Below are positions 56,221-64,000 of a stretch of 64,000 nucleotides of DNA, piece by piece. The translations under genes and the position numbers were made by a program. Below the pieces are notes generated by a model. The model saw only the letters and a list, made by a program, of their open reading frames with translations. It made no database searches and was not told where the DNA came from. Position 1 is the stretch's first letter, and each line of letters starts with the position of its first letter. This DNA is from Winogradskyella endarachnes (GTDB lineage Bacteria > Bacteroidota > Bacteroidia > Flavobacteriales > Flavobacteriaceae), in NCBI RefSeq assembly GCF_009741275.1, contig NZ_WOWS01000001.1:62001-126000 (forward strand), read 5' to 3'.

Positions 56221-56814
56221 TTGACAAAAGACGCTATTCATAGTTTAACCGATGAAGCGCTTGTAGAAGCAATCATAAAAACCAACGACACTATGTTGTT
56301 TGAGGTGCTGTATGATAGATATGCGAGTATGGTATATAACAAATGTTATGGGTTTGCTAATGGTGTAGATGAAGCTAAGGATTTAACTCAAGATGTTTTT
56401 TTAAGAGTTTTTGTTAAATTAGCAAGTTTTAAAGGGAAGTCTAAATTTTCTACTTGGTTATATGCTTTTACTTATAATCATTGTGTTAATTACGTCACTA
56501 GAAATACGGCTAAGAAATTAGAAAAGAAATCTGTAAGTTCGGAAAATGTTGATATAGAGAATATAGGTGAAGATGTTGATTCTACATTAGAGTTTCAGAA
56601 CATGAGGGTAGAGCAGTTAAAGAAAGTTATGGAGTTGATATCTCCTGATGAAAAAATGATTTTATTATTAAAATATCAAGATAATTTATCAATAAAAGAA
56701 TTAGCTCAAGCCTTAAGTATTGGTGAAAGTGCAGTTAAAATGCGTTTAAAAAGAGCAAAAGAAAAACTGGTACAGAAGTACTCAAATTATACTAAAGATG
56801 GAAAATCCATTTAA
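56221..56814 (+). CDS. ECF-type RNA polymerase sigma factor
   Basis: 197 residues from a TTG start; no earlier ATG in frame. Region 2: LFEVLYDRYASMVYNKCYGFANGVDEAKDLTQDVFLRVFVKLASFKGKSKFSTWLYAFTYNHCVNYV. Region 4: LISPDEKMILLLKYQDNLSIKELAQALSIGESAVKMRLKRAKEKL. The linker is short (about 95-130). No anti-sigma gene is adjacent, but a 57-residue protein overlaps its last 17 bases. A mechanosensitive channel follows. Its target promoters are unknown. Confidence 0.92.
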   Translation: MTKDAIHSLTDEALVEAIIKTNDTMLFEVLYDRYASMVYNKCYGFANGVDEAKDLTQDVFLRVFVKLASFKGKSKFSTWLYAFTYNHCVNYVTRNTAKKLEKKSVSSENVDIENIGEDVDSTLEFQNMRVEQLKKVMELISPDEKMILLLKYQDNLSIKELAQALSIGESAVKMRLKRAKEKLVQKYSNYTKDGKSI

Positions 56815-56971
56815 GCAAATAAACCAACCTTTAAAGGAAGTTCCGGCAGAACTGAAAGGGAGAGTTATGCATGATATTGCCATGGCTAAACTCTTAATGG
56901 AAATTGCTGAATTGTTTTCGTATAATATTGGTCATATCATTGATACTGTAACAAGTAAAAGAGAAATTTAA
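56798..56971 (+). CDS. 57-residue protein overlapping the sigma factor gene
   Basis: 57 residues, ATG at 56798, stop at 56971. It starts 17 bp before the end of the sigma gene in another frame, which implies translational coupling. N-terminus MENPFKQINQPLKEVPAE, then a helical stretch GRVMHDIAMAKLLMEIAELFSYNIGHIIDTV that is amphipathic, and a basic tail. There are no cysteines and no clear membrane helix. By position it might act on the sigma factor or on the channel that follows 34 bp later; that is inference. Family not recognised. Confidence 0.75.
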   Translation: MENPFKQINQPLKEVPAELKGRVMHDIAMAKLLMEIAELFSYNIGHIIDTVTSKREI

Positions 56972-57005
56972 TATACTTAATAAACCCTAAGATAAAATTA
57001 TTAGT

Positions 57006-57833
57006 ATGGATAAAGTAACAGAATTTAAAGATTTAGCGATGCAATCTCTTACAACAATGTGGTTAGAGATTTCTGCTATATTCCCTAATATAATAGGAGC
57101 GTTTTTTATTTTTATAATTGGATTTTTTGCTACTAAAATAGTTGTAAAAATCATTAAAAAAATTCTGAAGTTAGCAAAGGTCTCTAAGCTTGATGAAAAG
57201 ATTAATGAAATTGAAATAGTAGAAGGTAAAGAATTAGGTTTTAATACTGAAAAGGTTGTTTCTAGTTTTGTTAAGTGGATAATGTATATTATGTTGTCTT
57301 TGATGATTTTAGATATACTAAATCTTAAATCTATTTCGTTAAAGATAGGAGAGCTTTTAGATTATTTACCAAAATTATTTACAGCTTTAGTAATTTTTAT
57401 GATTGGGCTTTTATTTGCAAATTTTGTAAAGAAAGGTTTAAAATCATTGTTTGAATCTATGGATTTATCTGGTGGTAAAATGATCAGCCAAGCGGTATTC
57501 TTTTTATTGCTTACCTTTATCTCCATTACAGCATTAAACCAAGCAGGTATTGATACAGAAATCATTACCAATAATGTTAATATGATTATTGCTGCATTTC
57601 TATTAGCATTTGCAATAGCATTTGGTTTAGGAGCAAGAGAAGTTGTAGGGAAATTATTAAGTACGTTTTATGCTCGTAAAACTTATGAGGTTGGACAGAA
57701 AATAATATTTAACGATGAAATATTCACTGTGGAGGCTGTACAAAGTATCTCAGTGATACTTAAAAATACAAAAGGAAAACTTATTGTTCCTATAAAAGAT
57801 TTAATTGAAAATCAAGTACAACTGCAGGATTAA
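57006..57833 (+). CDS. Mechanosensitive ion channel (MscS superfamily)
   Basis: 275 residues, about four to five membrane helices (near 20-45, 85-105, 115-140, 158-180, 190-210). The N-terminal repeats (ISAIFPNIIGAFFIFIIGFFATKIVVKIIKKILK, then LLDYLPKLFTALVIFMIGLLFANFVKKGLKSL) are the TM-helix type; the pore-proximal helix is AAFLLAFAIAFGLGAREVVGKLLSTFYARK, followed by a short beta domain ending IVPIKDLIENQVQLQD. It likely opens on membrane tension to release solutes during hypo-osmotic shock. Co-directional with the sigma factor and the 57-residue gene. Confidence 0.9.
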   Translation: MDKVTEFKDLAMQSLTTMWLEISAIFPNIIGAFFIFIIGFFATKIVVKIIKKILKLAKVSKLDEKINEIEIVEGKELGFNTEKVVSSFVKWIMYIMLSLMILDILNLKSISLKIGELLDYLPKLFTALVIFMIGLLFANFVKKGLKSLFESMDLSGGKMISQAVFFLLLTFISITALNQAGIDTEIITNNVNMIIAAFLLAFAIAFGLGAREVVGKLLSTFYARKTYEVGQKIIFNDEIFTVEAVQSISVILKNTKGKLIVPIKDLIENQVQLQD

Positions 57834-57899
57834 CTATAAGGTTAGGGTTATAGATTTTATGTTTGCATAGAATACGATCCTGCATGTGCTTGAGATATC

Positions 57900-57931
57900 A
57901 AAGCCCTTTTTAATTATTTGAAAAGGGCTTT
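57900..57931 (+). terminator. Terminator after the mechanosensitive channel gene
   Basis: AAAGCCCTTTT (57900-57910) pairs perfectly with AAAAGGGCTTT (57921-57931) around TAATTATTTG, followed by more T residues. Confidence 0.88.
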
Positions 57932-58058
57932 TTATATATTTATATTAAAAAAAATAAGGAATTTATTGTTTTAATTATATAGCTAATTATTACAAAATAG
58001 TCTGTTGTATATGTGTAATGATTAAGACGATATTGGTTAATTATATAGTAACTAAAAC

Positions 58059-59408
58059 TTATTTTTTATTTCTGCGATTATAATTTTTGTCACCTCTTGT
58101 TTTTGGCTTTTTATACTTCGCAGCCATTTTAAATTTATAAGAACCGCCTAAGTTAGTCTTAGAATTCTTTTCTGATTTTTCATGGAAAGCTGGTCCTGGT
58201 TTGTTTGCGTCGCTTCGTTTTGTTGGATTATTGCGTTCTTTAATCTGAGGACGTTCTTCTTCAATAAGTTCGGTAGAAATTTGAACATTTTCAGGTATCT
58301 CAAGCGTTTCAATTTTCATTTGCATTAATGCTTCAATACGTTCTAAACCTTCTTGCTCCTTTTCTGTAGATAATAAAATAGAATGACCTTGTTTTTCAGC
58401 TCTACCAGTTCTACCAATTCTGTGCATATAATTTTCAGGATAATCTGGTGTGTCAAAATTAATAACATGAGACACGCCTTCAATATCTAATCCTCTAGCC
58501 ATGACATCTGTAGCAACTAATAAACGATGTTCACCTTCTCTAAACTGCTCAATACTTCGTAATCTATAGTTCTGTGTTTTGTTAGAGTGTATAACACAAG
58601 ATTCGCTTGGAAATAATTCTTCAAGCTGATTAAATAATCGGTCGGCCATTTTTTTGTAGGCTACAAATATTAACACTCTAGAAAATTCTTCTTTATCATG
58701 AAGTAAATGTTCTAACAAATTCACTTTAGTGTAAAAATTAGGCACATCGTAGCGTTCTTGTTTTATATTTTCTAATGGTGTACCAGAAACTGCAATTGAT
58801 ATTTTAGAAGGATTTATAAAAAAATCGGAAATTAATTCATCAACATCTTTAGTCATAGTAGCAGAGAACATAATGTTTTGTCTTCTCTGCGGAAGGATAT
58901 CAAAAATATTCATTAATTGATGTCTAAAACCTAAGTCTAGCATTACATCAACTTCATCAATTACTAACTTTTGAACAGATTTTAATTGTAACACTCTGCT
59001 CACAGCTAAATCGTACAAACGTCCTGGTGTTGCTACAATAATATCTTGACCTTGAGCAACGGCTTGTTTCTGTGTATTAATGTTAGTGCCGCCATATACA
59101 CCTAACACACGGTTGTTAATGTATTTAGAGAATTTTTCAATCTCGCTAACTACCTGAACTACCAGTTCTCTCGTTGGTACTAAAACCAAAACTCTAGGAT
59201 TATCTTGTCTAGAATATTTAAGATTTCGAAGAATAGGTAGCATGTAAGCTAATGTTTTACCTGTACCTGTTTGTGCAATACCAACAACATCTTTACCAGA
59301 AGCAACCACATTAAATGATTCTTTTTGTATAGGAGTAGGTGTCGTAAACCCTAAATCATCTAAGGCGTTATATAAAGGTGTATTTAAATTAAGGTCTTGA
59401 AAAGTCAC
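58059..59408 (-). CDS. DEAD-box RNA helicase with DEVD motif II
   Basis: 449 residues from a GTG at 59408 (MTFQDLNLNTPLYNALDDLGF). ATP-dependent RNA unwinding enzyme. Q motif FTTPTPIQKESF, motif I AQTGTGKT (45-52), Ia PTRELVVQ, GG, motif II DEVD (151-154) in place of DEAD, SAT (SATMT), ARGLD and HRIGRTGR. The tail after about 370 is basic and disordered (KRSDANKPGPAFHEKSEKNSKTNLGG, then YKKPKTRGDKNYNRRNKK), common in RNA-binding helicases of this kind. A -7 box is 17 nt upstream of the GTG. Confidence 0.94.
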   Translation of the reverse strand: MTFQDLNLNTPLYNALDDLGFTTPTPIQKESFNVVASGKDVVGIAQTGTGKTLAYMLPILRNLKYSRQDNPRVLVLVPTRELVVQVVSEIEKFSKYINNRVLGVYGGTNINTQKQAVAQGQDIIVATPGRLYDLAVSRVLQLKSVQKLVIDEVDVMLDLGFRHQLMNIFDILPQRRQNIMFSATMTKDVDELISDFFINPSKISIAVSGTPLENIKQERYDVPNFYTKVNLLEHLLHDKEEFSRVLIFVAYKKMADRLFNQLEELFPSESCVIHSNKTQNYRLRSIEQFREGEHRLLVATDVMARGLDIEGVSHVINFDTPDYPENYMHRIGRTGRAEKQGHSILLSTEKEQEGLERIEALMQMKIETLEIPENVQISTELIEEERPQIKERNNPTKRSDANKPGPAFHEKSEKNSKTNLGGSYKFKMAAKYKKPKTRGDKNYNRRNKK

Positions 59409-59425
59409 GTTGCAAAGTTTTGCTG

Positions 59426-59433
59426 CAAAGCTA
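59426..59433 (-). promoter_or_regulatory. -7 promoter box of the DEAD-box helicase gene
   Basis: TAGCTTTG on the minus strand, a full TAnnTTTG, 17 nt before the GTG at 59408. Confidence 0.5.
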
Positions 59434-59450
59434 CTATTTTATTGCTCAAC

Positions 59451-60341
59451 TTACACCAAAAGGTTTTTTTCTATTTCAACGCTGTAGTTGGCTTCAAAAA
59501 TAGCACCAGATTTTAAACTCAAAATGCCTTCTTTAGTTTCTATTTTTTGGTCGGTAGTTTCGTTGTCTGCAATACCTAACCAAGGCTCAATACAAACGTA
59601 AGGCGCGTTTGGTTTTGCCCAAATCCCTAATTGCTTAAACCCTCTAAAGTTAACGGTTAAAACTTTTCCTTTTGTTTTGTGTGTTAAGCTTACAGCCCTC
59701 GATTTTAAGTCTTTAAAAATTAAAGCATCAGCATTAAATAAATCTGGTTTTAAGTTGATTTTATGTCCATCTGAAAAGGCAGGTTTTGTTTCGTTGGTTA
59801 ATAAACCGTTATCCGTATTTAGTAGATAGGTTTTACTATTTTCGTTTTGTTCAAAGTCTAGAAAATAATCAGTGTAATCTTCATCTATAGAAAGCGGACA
59901 ATTAAAAGCTGGGTGCCCACCTAAAGAGAAATACATCGTTTTATTATCGACATTTGTAACCGTATGATTAATGGTTAGTGTATTTTCTAAAAGTGTATAG
60001 GTAATTTTAAACTCAAACAAAAAAGGATATAGCTCGTATAACGCGGCATTAGATGATAAACTAAATGTAATACTAGAATCGGATTGATTTTTAACTACAA
60101 AATTTTCATTATGTCTTACAAATCCATGCTTTGGCATTTGATATTTTTTGTTATTATAGGTGTAGCTATTGTCTTTCATGCAGCCAATAATTGGGAATAA
60201 GTTTGGTGCATGACTTCCCCAAATCTCAGGGTTTGCTTGCCATAAAAATTCAGTGTTAGTTTTTGCTGAAGTTATATTACACAATTCAGCACCTTTAGTT
60301 TTTATATTGATTTTTAACAAGTCGTTTTGTAAACTATGCAT
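59451..60341 (-). CDS. Aldose 1-epimerase family protein
   Basis: 296 residues. Galactose mutarotase-like fold (LacX-type). Blocks KGAELCNITSAKTNTEFLWQANPEIWGSHAPNLFPIIGCM, PKHGFVRHNENF (with the acid/base-associated H and R), FSLGGHPAFNCP and PYVCIEPWLGIADN. It probably interconverts alpha and beta anomers of an aldose or a related sugar; the substrate is not evident. No signal peptide. 42 bp from the helicase gene, same direction, so a shared transcript is possible. Confidence 0.92.
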   Translation of the reverse strand: MHSLQNDLLKINIKTKGAELCNITSAKTNTEFLWQANPEIWGSHAPNLFPIIGCMKDNSYTYNNKKYQMPKHGFVRHNENFVVKNQSDSSITFSLSSNAALYELYPFLFEFKITYTLLENTLTINHTVTNVDNKTMYFSLGGHPAFNCPLSIDEDYTDYFLDFEQNENSKTYLLNTDNGLLTNETKPAFSDGHKINLKPDLFNADALIFKDLKSRAVSLTHKTKGKVLTVNFRGFKQLGIWAKPNAPYVCIEPWLGIADNETTDQKIETKEGILSLKSGAIFEANYSVEIEKNLLV

Positions 60342-60457
60342 ACATTCCTATTTTTTTTGAAATATACAATTCTTAAGTAAGTATTGAAATAGCTTTGAAG
60401 TCAAATTTATTTCCTTCCGAGTTTAAATTTAGGTAAATTGCAGCAATTATTTTTTTA

Positions 60458-61759
60458 TTGAGAACAACACAAAACCATCAGCCAAAAAACATTGAGAACT
60501 TTAAGCAAAATCTGTTGCTTTGGTCGCAACAATTTGATGATATTTTGTGGTTAGATTCTAACCAACATACAGACCAATACAGTAACTATGATGCAGTATT
60601 AGCTGTAGATGCGTTTACTGCGTTACGCACAGATTTTTTTGATGCTTTTGAAAAGTTAAAAGAGTTTCAAAAATCAACTAAAGACTGGATTTTTGGTTAC
60701 TTAACCTACGATTTAAAAAACACCACAGAGCGCTTAAAATCTGAAAATTTTGATGGTTTAGAGTTTCCAGATTTGTATTTCTTTCAACCTAAAAAACTGT
60801 TTTTGTTTAAAGATAATCAGGTTGAAATTCAATATTTAAGAATGGTTGATGATGAGATTGAAGATGATATAAAATTAATTGAATCTATCGTCATTTCGAG
60901 TGAAAGCGAGAAATCTCATAATCCAATCAAAATAAAATTAAGAATTCATAAAGACGAGTACTTTGAGAAAGTCAACAAAATGCTTGCGCACATTCAACGA
61001 GGCGATATTTATGAAGCCAATTTTTGTCAAGAATTCTATGCAGAGGACAGTGAAATAAATCCAATAGATACCTTTAAGAAACTAAATGAAATCTCAAAAC
61101 CACCATTTGCAAGTTTTTTAAAGTTAGAAGATAAGTACATGATGTCTGCGTCGCCAGAACGCTATATTAAAAAAGAAGGTACAACGGTAATTTCACAACC
61201 TATAAAAGGAACCGCAAAGCGTTCTACAAACAAATCTGAAGACTTAAAACTAGCAGGCGATTTATCTAAAGATTTAAAAGAGCGTAGCGAAAATATTATG
61301 ATCGTAGATTTGGTTAGAAATGATTTGTCGCATACAGCTATAAAAGGAAGTGTAAAAGTGAAGGAGCTGTGTAAAGTATATTCATTTTTACAAGTACACC
61401 AAATGATTTCTACGGTTCAGTCGCAAGTAGAATCGGATACAAACCCTGTCGATATCATAAAAACCACATTCCCAATGGGAAGCATGACAGGTGTTCCTAA
61501 ATTATCGGCAATGCAAATTATTGAAAACCTAGAAGAAACCAAAAGAGGCTTATATTCAGGTTCTGTAGGTTATTTTACACCAAATGGCGATTTCGATTTT
61601 AATGTTATTATTAGAAGTATACTCTACAACGCTTCAAAAAAATACATTTCTTATTCAGTAGGAGGTGCTATTACAGCAAAAAGCGACCCTCTAAAAGAAT
61701 ACGAGGAATGTCTCATAAAGGCAAAAGCCATGCGAGAAGTTTTAGAGAAGCCCCTTTAA
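60458..61759 (+). CDS. pabB: Aminodeoxychorismate synthase component I
   Basis: 433 residues from a TTG start; no earlier ATG is in frame. Chorismate-binding enzyme of folate synthesis producing 4-amino-4-deoxychorismate with a glutamine amidotransferase. The PabB-specific PIKGT (K250) replaces the PIAGT of TrpE. Other blocks: IQRGDIYEANFCQEF, SASPERYI, MIVDLVRNDLS, FPMGSMTGVPK, GLYSGSVGYF and GGAITAKSDP. The N-terminal part is typical of the shorter flavobacterial form. PabA is not adjacent. It lies two genes before tilS. Confidence 0.93.
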   Translation: MRTTQNHQPKNIENFKQNLLLWSQQFDDILWLDSNQHTDQYSNYDAVLAVDAFTALRTDFFDAFEKLKEFQKSTKDWIFGYLTYDLKNTTERLKSENFDGLEFPDLYFFQPKKLFLFKDNQVEIQYLRMVDDEIEDDIKLIESIVISSESEKSHNPIKIKLRIHKDEYFEKVNKMLAHIQRGDIYEANFCQEFYAEDSEINPIDTFKKLNEISKPPFASFLKLEDKYMMSASPERYIKKEGTTVISQPIKGTAKRSTNKSEDLKLAGDLSKDLKERSENIMIVDLVRNDLSHTAIKGSVKVKELCKVYSFLQVHQMISTVQSQVESDTNPVDIIKTTFPMGSMTGVPKLSAMQIIENLEETKRGLYSGSVGYFTPNGDFDFNVIIRSILYNASKKYISYSVGGAITAKSDPLKEYEECLIKAKAMREVLEKPL

Positions 61760-61850
61760 TTCCCCAAAGGGAAAAACTAATACACGAGAAATATGTGTTA
61801 CTGATAATTTGTTTGCGACTCCGCGACTTTGGGAGAAAAATTACAATATG

Positions 61851-62540
61851 CTACTCAATATGTCTTCTAAAGGTACGCTTAACCTTATCAAAAATGTTTT
61901 CAACACGTTTCTGTTCAATCTTTTTAATTTTAGCAATAGATTCAAAATCTAATTTCCCAAAAATGTATAAATCCATTATGTTAGAGACATTAAATGGTAA
62001 CCAGTTGTAAAGCTTATCAAAAGCTCTAGGCGATTGTTTTGTAGATAAATCTTTTACTTCAAAAGCACTTAAAATAGAGGTTTCTTTATCTGAATATAGT
62101 TGTAAAATTTCACCTTCGCTTTGGTTGTAAGAAATATCATTGAGCTCTGTGTTTAAGATAAAATCAAAATCACCATCAATAGTATAATCTTCGCCAAGTT
62201 TTGAAATTTCTTTGTTAAGCATGTGATGCGTGCTAATAGTGTCTTGGTGATGTGCTTCGTTTTTAAATAATGCATTCATGTAATTATCTACTAATTTAAA
62301 AAGCTCAAGTTTTACAGCTAATGGTTCAGCATCAATATCAAAGTCTTTATTGTACAGTTCAATGATACTTTCGTCAATAATTCCGTTTGAGGAAAACATA
62401 TTTTTTGGTAAAATCCCTGTAGATTCAGCAATATAAATTCTGTGTTTTACATATGGATGTAAATGTGGTATGGCAGAAAGCACCTTTTTTTCAAAGGCAT
62501 TTCGTGCAGTTGTCGACGTTAATTCTTCTGATACACTCAT
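61851..62540 (-). CDS. Unknown protein with sigma-like helical C-terminus
   Basis: 229 residues. Start MSVSEELTSTTARNAFEKKVLSAIPHLHPYVKHRI; this is mostly helical and acidic. The C-terminal 30 residues (DFESIAKIKKIEQKRVENIFDKVKRTFRRHI) resemble the HTH of sigma region 4, but no region 2 is visible. Not recognised. It lies between pabB and tilS, in the opposite direction, so it is not in their operon. It is probably cytoplasmic. Confidence 0.72.
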   Translation of the reverse strand: MSVSEELTSTTARNAFEKKVLSAIPHLHPYVKHRIYIAESTGILPKNMFSSNGIIDESIIELYNKDFDIDAEPLAVKLELFKLVDNYMNALFKNEAHHQDTISTHHMLNKEISKLGEDYTIDGDFDFILNTELNDISYNQSEGEILQLYSDKETSILSAFEVKDLSTKQSPRAFDKLYNWLPFNVSNIMDLYIFGKLDFESIAKIKKIEQKRVENIFDKVKRTFRRHIE

Positions 62541-62684
62541 GACCTAATAATTTTAAATTCATTTAAAGTTAACTAAAAAGTAAATACGTCAATATGATAA
62601 AAGTCATTTTAACAGCCGTGATTTTGGCTTAAGACGTATAAAAATTAACTGTTTTAGAGCCTCTTTTGCATTGAATAATTTCAA

Positions 62685-62692
62685 TATCTTTG
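62685..62692 (+). promoter_or_regulatory. -7 promoter box of tilS
   Basis: TATCTTTG, a full TAnnTTTG, separated from the GTG start at 62697 by 4 nt. It predicts a leaderless or near-leaderless mRNA. Confidence 0.6.
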
Positions 62693-62696
62693 AAGT

Positions 62697-64000
62697 GTGC
62701 TAACAGACTTCAAAAATCATATAATTGAAAAGCTTTCCATGTTGAAAGATGGCAAACTACTAATTGCTATTTCCGGTGGAATAGATAGTGTAGTTTTAGC
62801 ACATTTATGCCAAAACATGAATCTGAATTTTTCACTAGCACACTGTAATTTTAAATTAAGAGCAGAAGAAAGTGATAAAGACGAAGCCTTTGTTATGGAT
62901 TTAGCTAAAGATTTAAATGTTGAAGTTTTTATTCAAAATTTTGATACAACAGCTTATGCCACAGAACATAAACGTTCCATACAAATGGCTGCGAGAGAGT
63001 TACGTTACGACTGGTTTAAGGAATTAGCAGCACAATTAAATTTCGATTATATTCTCACAGCACATCATGCGGACGATAATTTAGAAACCTTTCTCATTAA
63101 CTTTACAAGAGGAACAGGATTGAATGGTTTAACCGGAATCCCAACGGTAAATGATAATGTAGTAAGACCGTTGTTGCCATTTTCTAGAATTCAAATTGAA
63201 ACCTTTGCAAAAGAAAATCAAATTACTTGGCGAGAAGATGCGAGTAATGCGTCTAGAAAATATCTAAGAAATAAATTAAGACACGAAGTAGTGCCGATTT
63301 TAAAAGAAATTAATCCGCAATTATTAGATAGTTTTCAAAATACGCTGAGTCATCTTAACGATACACAATTGGTAGTTGAAGAGCAATTATTCGATTTTAA
63401 GAAACGAGCTATTATTTCGGAAGATGATTTAGGAACGACCTATAAAATTTCAGAATTTAAAGCGGTTAAAAATCCTAAAGCTTATTTGTTTGAGCTATTT
63501 AAAAATTATGGTTTCACAGCGTGGAATGATGTTGTGGAGTTATTAGATGCACAATCTGGTAAGTTGGTAAAGTCTAATTCGCATCGTTTAATAAAGCATC
63601 GTGAGTTTTTAATTTTAACCACATTAAATCATTCTGACCGATGCGAAAAATCTCTATTGATATCAGAATATGATGACGAAGTAAAAACACCATTTGGAGT
63701 TTTATCATTTAATAATGTTGATGAAATTTCTGAAACCTCAAACCTCATTGTTTACGTTGATAAAGACCTATTAAAATTTCCGCTAGAATTAAGACTTTGG
63801 AAAGAAGGAGATGTATTTCAACCTATAGGAATGAAGGGCAAAAAGAAAATCAGTAAATACCTAAAAGACGAAAAGGCATCGTTAGTAGAAAAAGAAAATA
63901 CTTGGGTGTTAACTTCAGATAATAAAGTGGTTTGGGTTATTGGTAAACGTGCAGATGAACGATTTAAAGTAAAATCTAAGACTAAAAAAATATTTAAAGT
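62697..64000 (+). CDS. tilS: tRNA(Ile)-lysidine synthase TilS, 3' end truncated by window
   Basis: 434 complete codons from a GTG at 62697 (read VLTDFKNHIIEKLSMLKDG), running to the window edge with no stop; family members are about 435 residues, so only a few residues are missing. It converts C34 of tRNA-Ile(CAU) to lysidine, changing its specificity from Met to Ile, using ATP and lysine. PP-loop ATP motif ISGGIDSVVLAHL; HHADDNLETFLINFTRGTGLNGL and the DASN.SRKYLRNKLRHEVVP block are typical. A C-terminal TilS domain (ELRLWKEGDVFQPIGMKGKKKISKYLKD) is present. A promoter box 4 nt upstream supports the GTG start. Confidence 0.95.
   Translation, partial: MLTDFKNHIIEKLSMLKDGKLLIAISGGIDSVVLAHLCQNMNLNFSLAHCNFKLRAEESDKDEAFVMDLAKDLNVEVFIQNFDTTAYATEHKRSIQMAARELRYDWFKELAAQLNFDYILTAHHADDNLETFLINFTRGTGLNGLTGIPTVNDNVVRPLLPFSRIQIETFAKENQITWREDASNASRKYLRNKLRHEVVPILKEINPQLLDSFQNTLSHLNDTQLVVEEQLFDFKKRAIISEDDLGTTYKISEFKAVKNPKAYLFELFKNYGFTAWNDVVELLDAQSGKLVKSNSHRLIKHREFLILTTLNHSDRCEKSLLISEYDDEVKTPFGVLSFNNVDEISETSNLIVYVDKDLLKFPLELRLWKEGDVFQPIGMKGKKKISKYLKDEKASLVEKENTWVLTSDNKVVWVIGKRADERFKVKSKTKKIFK

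Noticed and set aside
61708-62010. Plus-strand 100-codon ORF at the end of pabB
   Set aside because: Overlaps pabB and an oppositely oriented gene; composition reads as a shadow of both.

Overview
The window looks like a contiguous stretch of chromosome from a marine-type member of the Flavobacteriaceae (Bacteroidota). The support is low G+C, many MK-K-hydrophobic lipoprotein signals ending in SC, the Bacteroidota promoter element TAnnTTTG upstream of many genes, and family content typical of the group: the DUF2007, DUF2721 and DUF6503 types, YtxJ of the bacillithiol system, an NhaC antiporter, a PL7 alginate lyase and FabV. I see no phage, insertion sequence, CRISPR array, tRNA or rRNA. The only RNA gene I can support is the SRP RNA at about 25.06-25.16 kb. 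The species cannot be named from this sequence.

Layout. 0-5 kb: a truncated SH3-domain protein, smpB, two lipoproteins, two small unknown genes, and the nucleoside-salvage genes deoD and deoC. 5-10 kb: mqo and clpB, convergent on a large nested hairpin. 9.9-14.1 kb: a multi-PAS histidine kinase, a single-domain response regulator, YtxJ and a small membrane protein, all in one direction. 14-20 kb: a lipoprotein, an extended RluA-type pseudouridine synthase, fumarylacetoacetase ending in a 7-bp tandem repeat array, and glyA. 20-25 kb: a run of envelope and unknown genes plus a glutamine cyclotransferase. 25-31 kb: SRP RNA, a short-chain dehydrogenase, two unknown genes, a TalC-type transaldolase, a cysteine-less thioredoxin-fold lipoprotein and an ABC-F ATPase. 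31-42 kb: small regulators, katG with an ankyrin gene, a frameshifted FAD oxidoreductase, an alpha/beta hydrolase, an alginate lyase, a peroxiredoxin-thioredoxin cluster and NhaC. 42-49.6 kb: a PLP trans-sulfuration enzyme divergent from an Lrp regulator, a PAS-LuxR regulator, an S41 peptidase, lpdA and fabV. 49.6-54.8 kb: a TetR-ABC-HlyD-TolC export operon. 55-64 kb: an ECF sigma factor overlapping a 57-residue gene, a mechanosensitive channel, a DEAD-box helicase, an aldose epimerase, pabB, an unknown gene and a tilS that almost reaches its stop.

Themes. Oxidative and thiol stress recurs: katG-ankyrin, the Prx/Trx cluster, YtxJ and a decayed FAD oxidoreductase. Two ABC ATPases have degenerate nucleotide-binding motifs. 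In the ABC-F protein all the visible losses fall in one of the two composite ATP sites. In the exporter the Q loop, signature, catalytic Glu and switch His are all replaced. Several housekeeping genes (smpB, deoD, tilS) have the -7 box so close to the start codon that their mRNAs are predicted to be leaderless. I found no clearly new multi-gene system. The best candidates for something under-described are the degenerate-NBD export operon with its palindromic operator, and the ECF sigma / 57-aa / MscS cluster.
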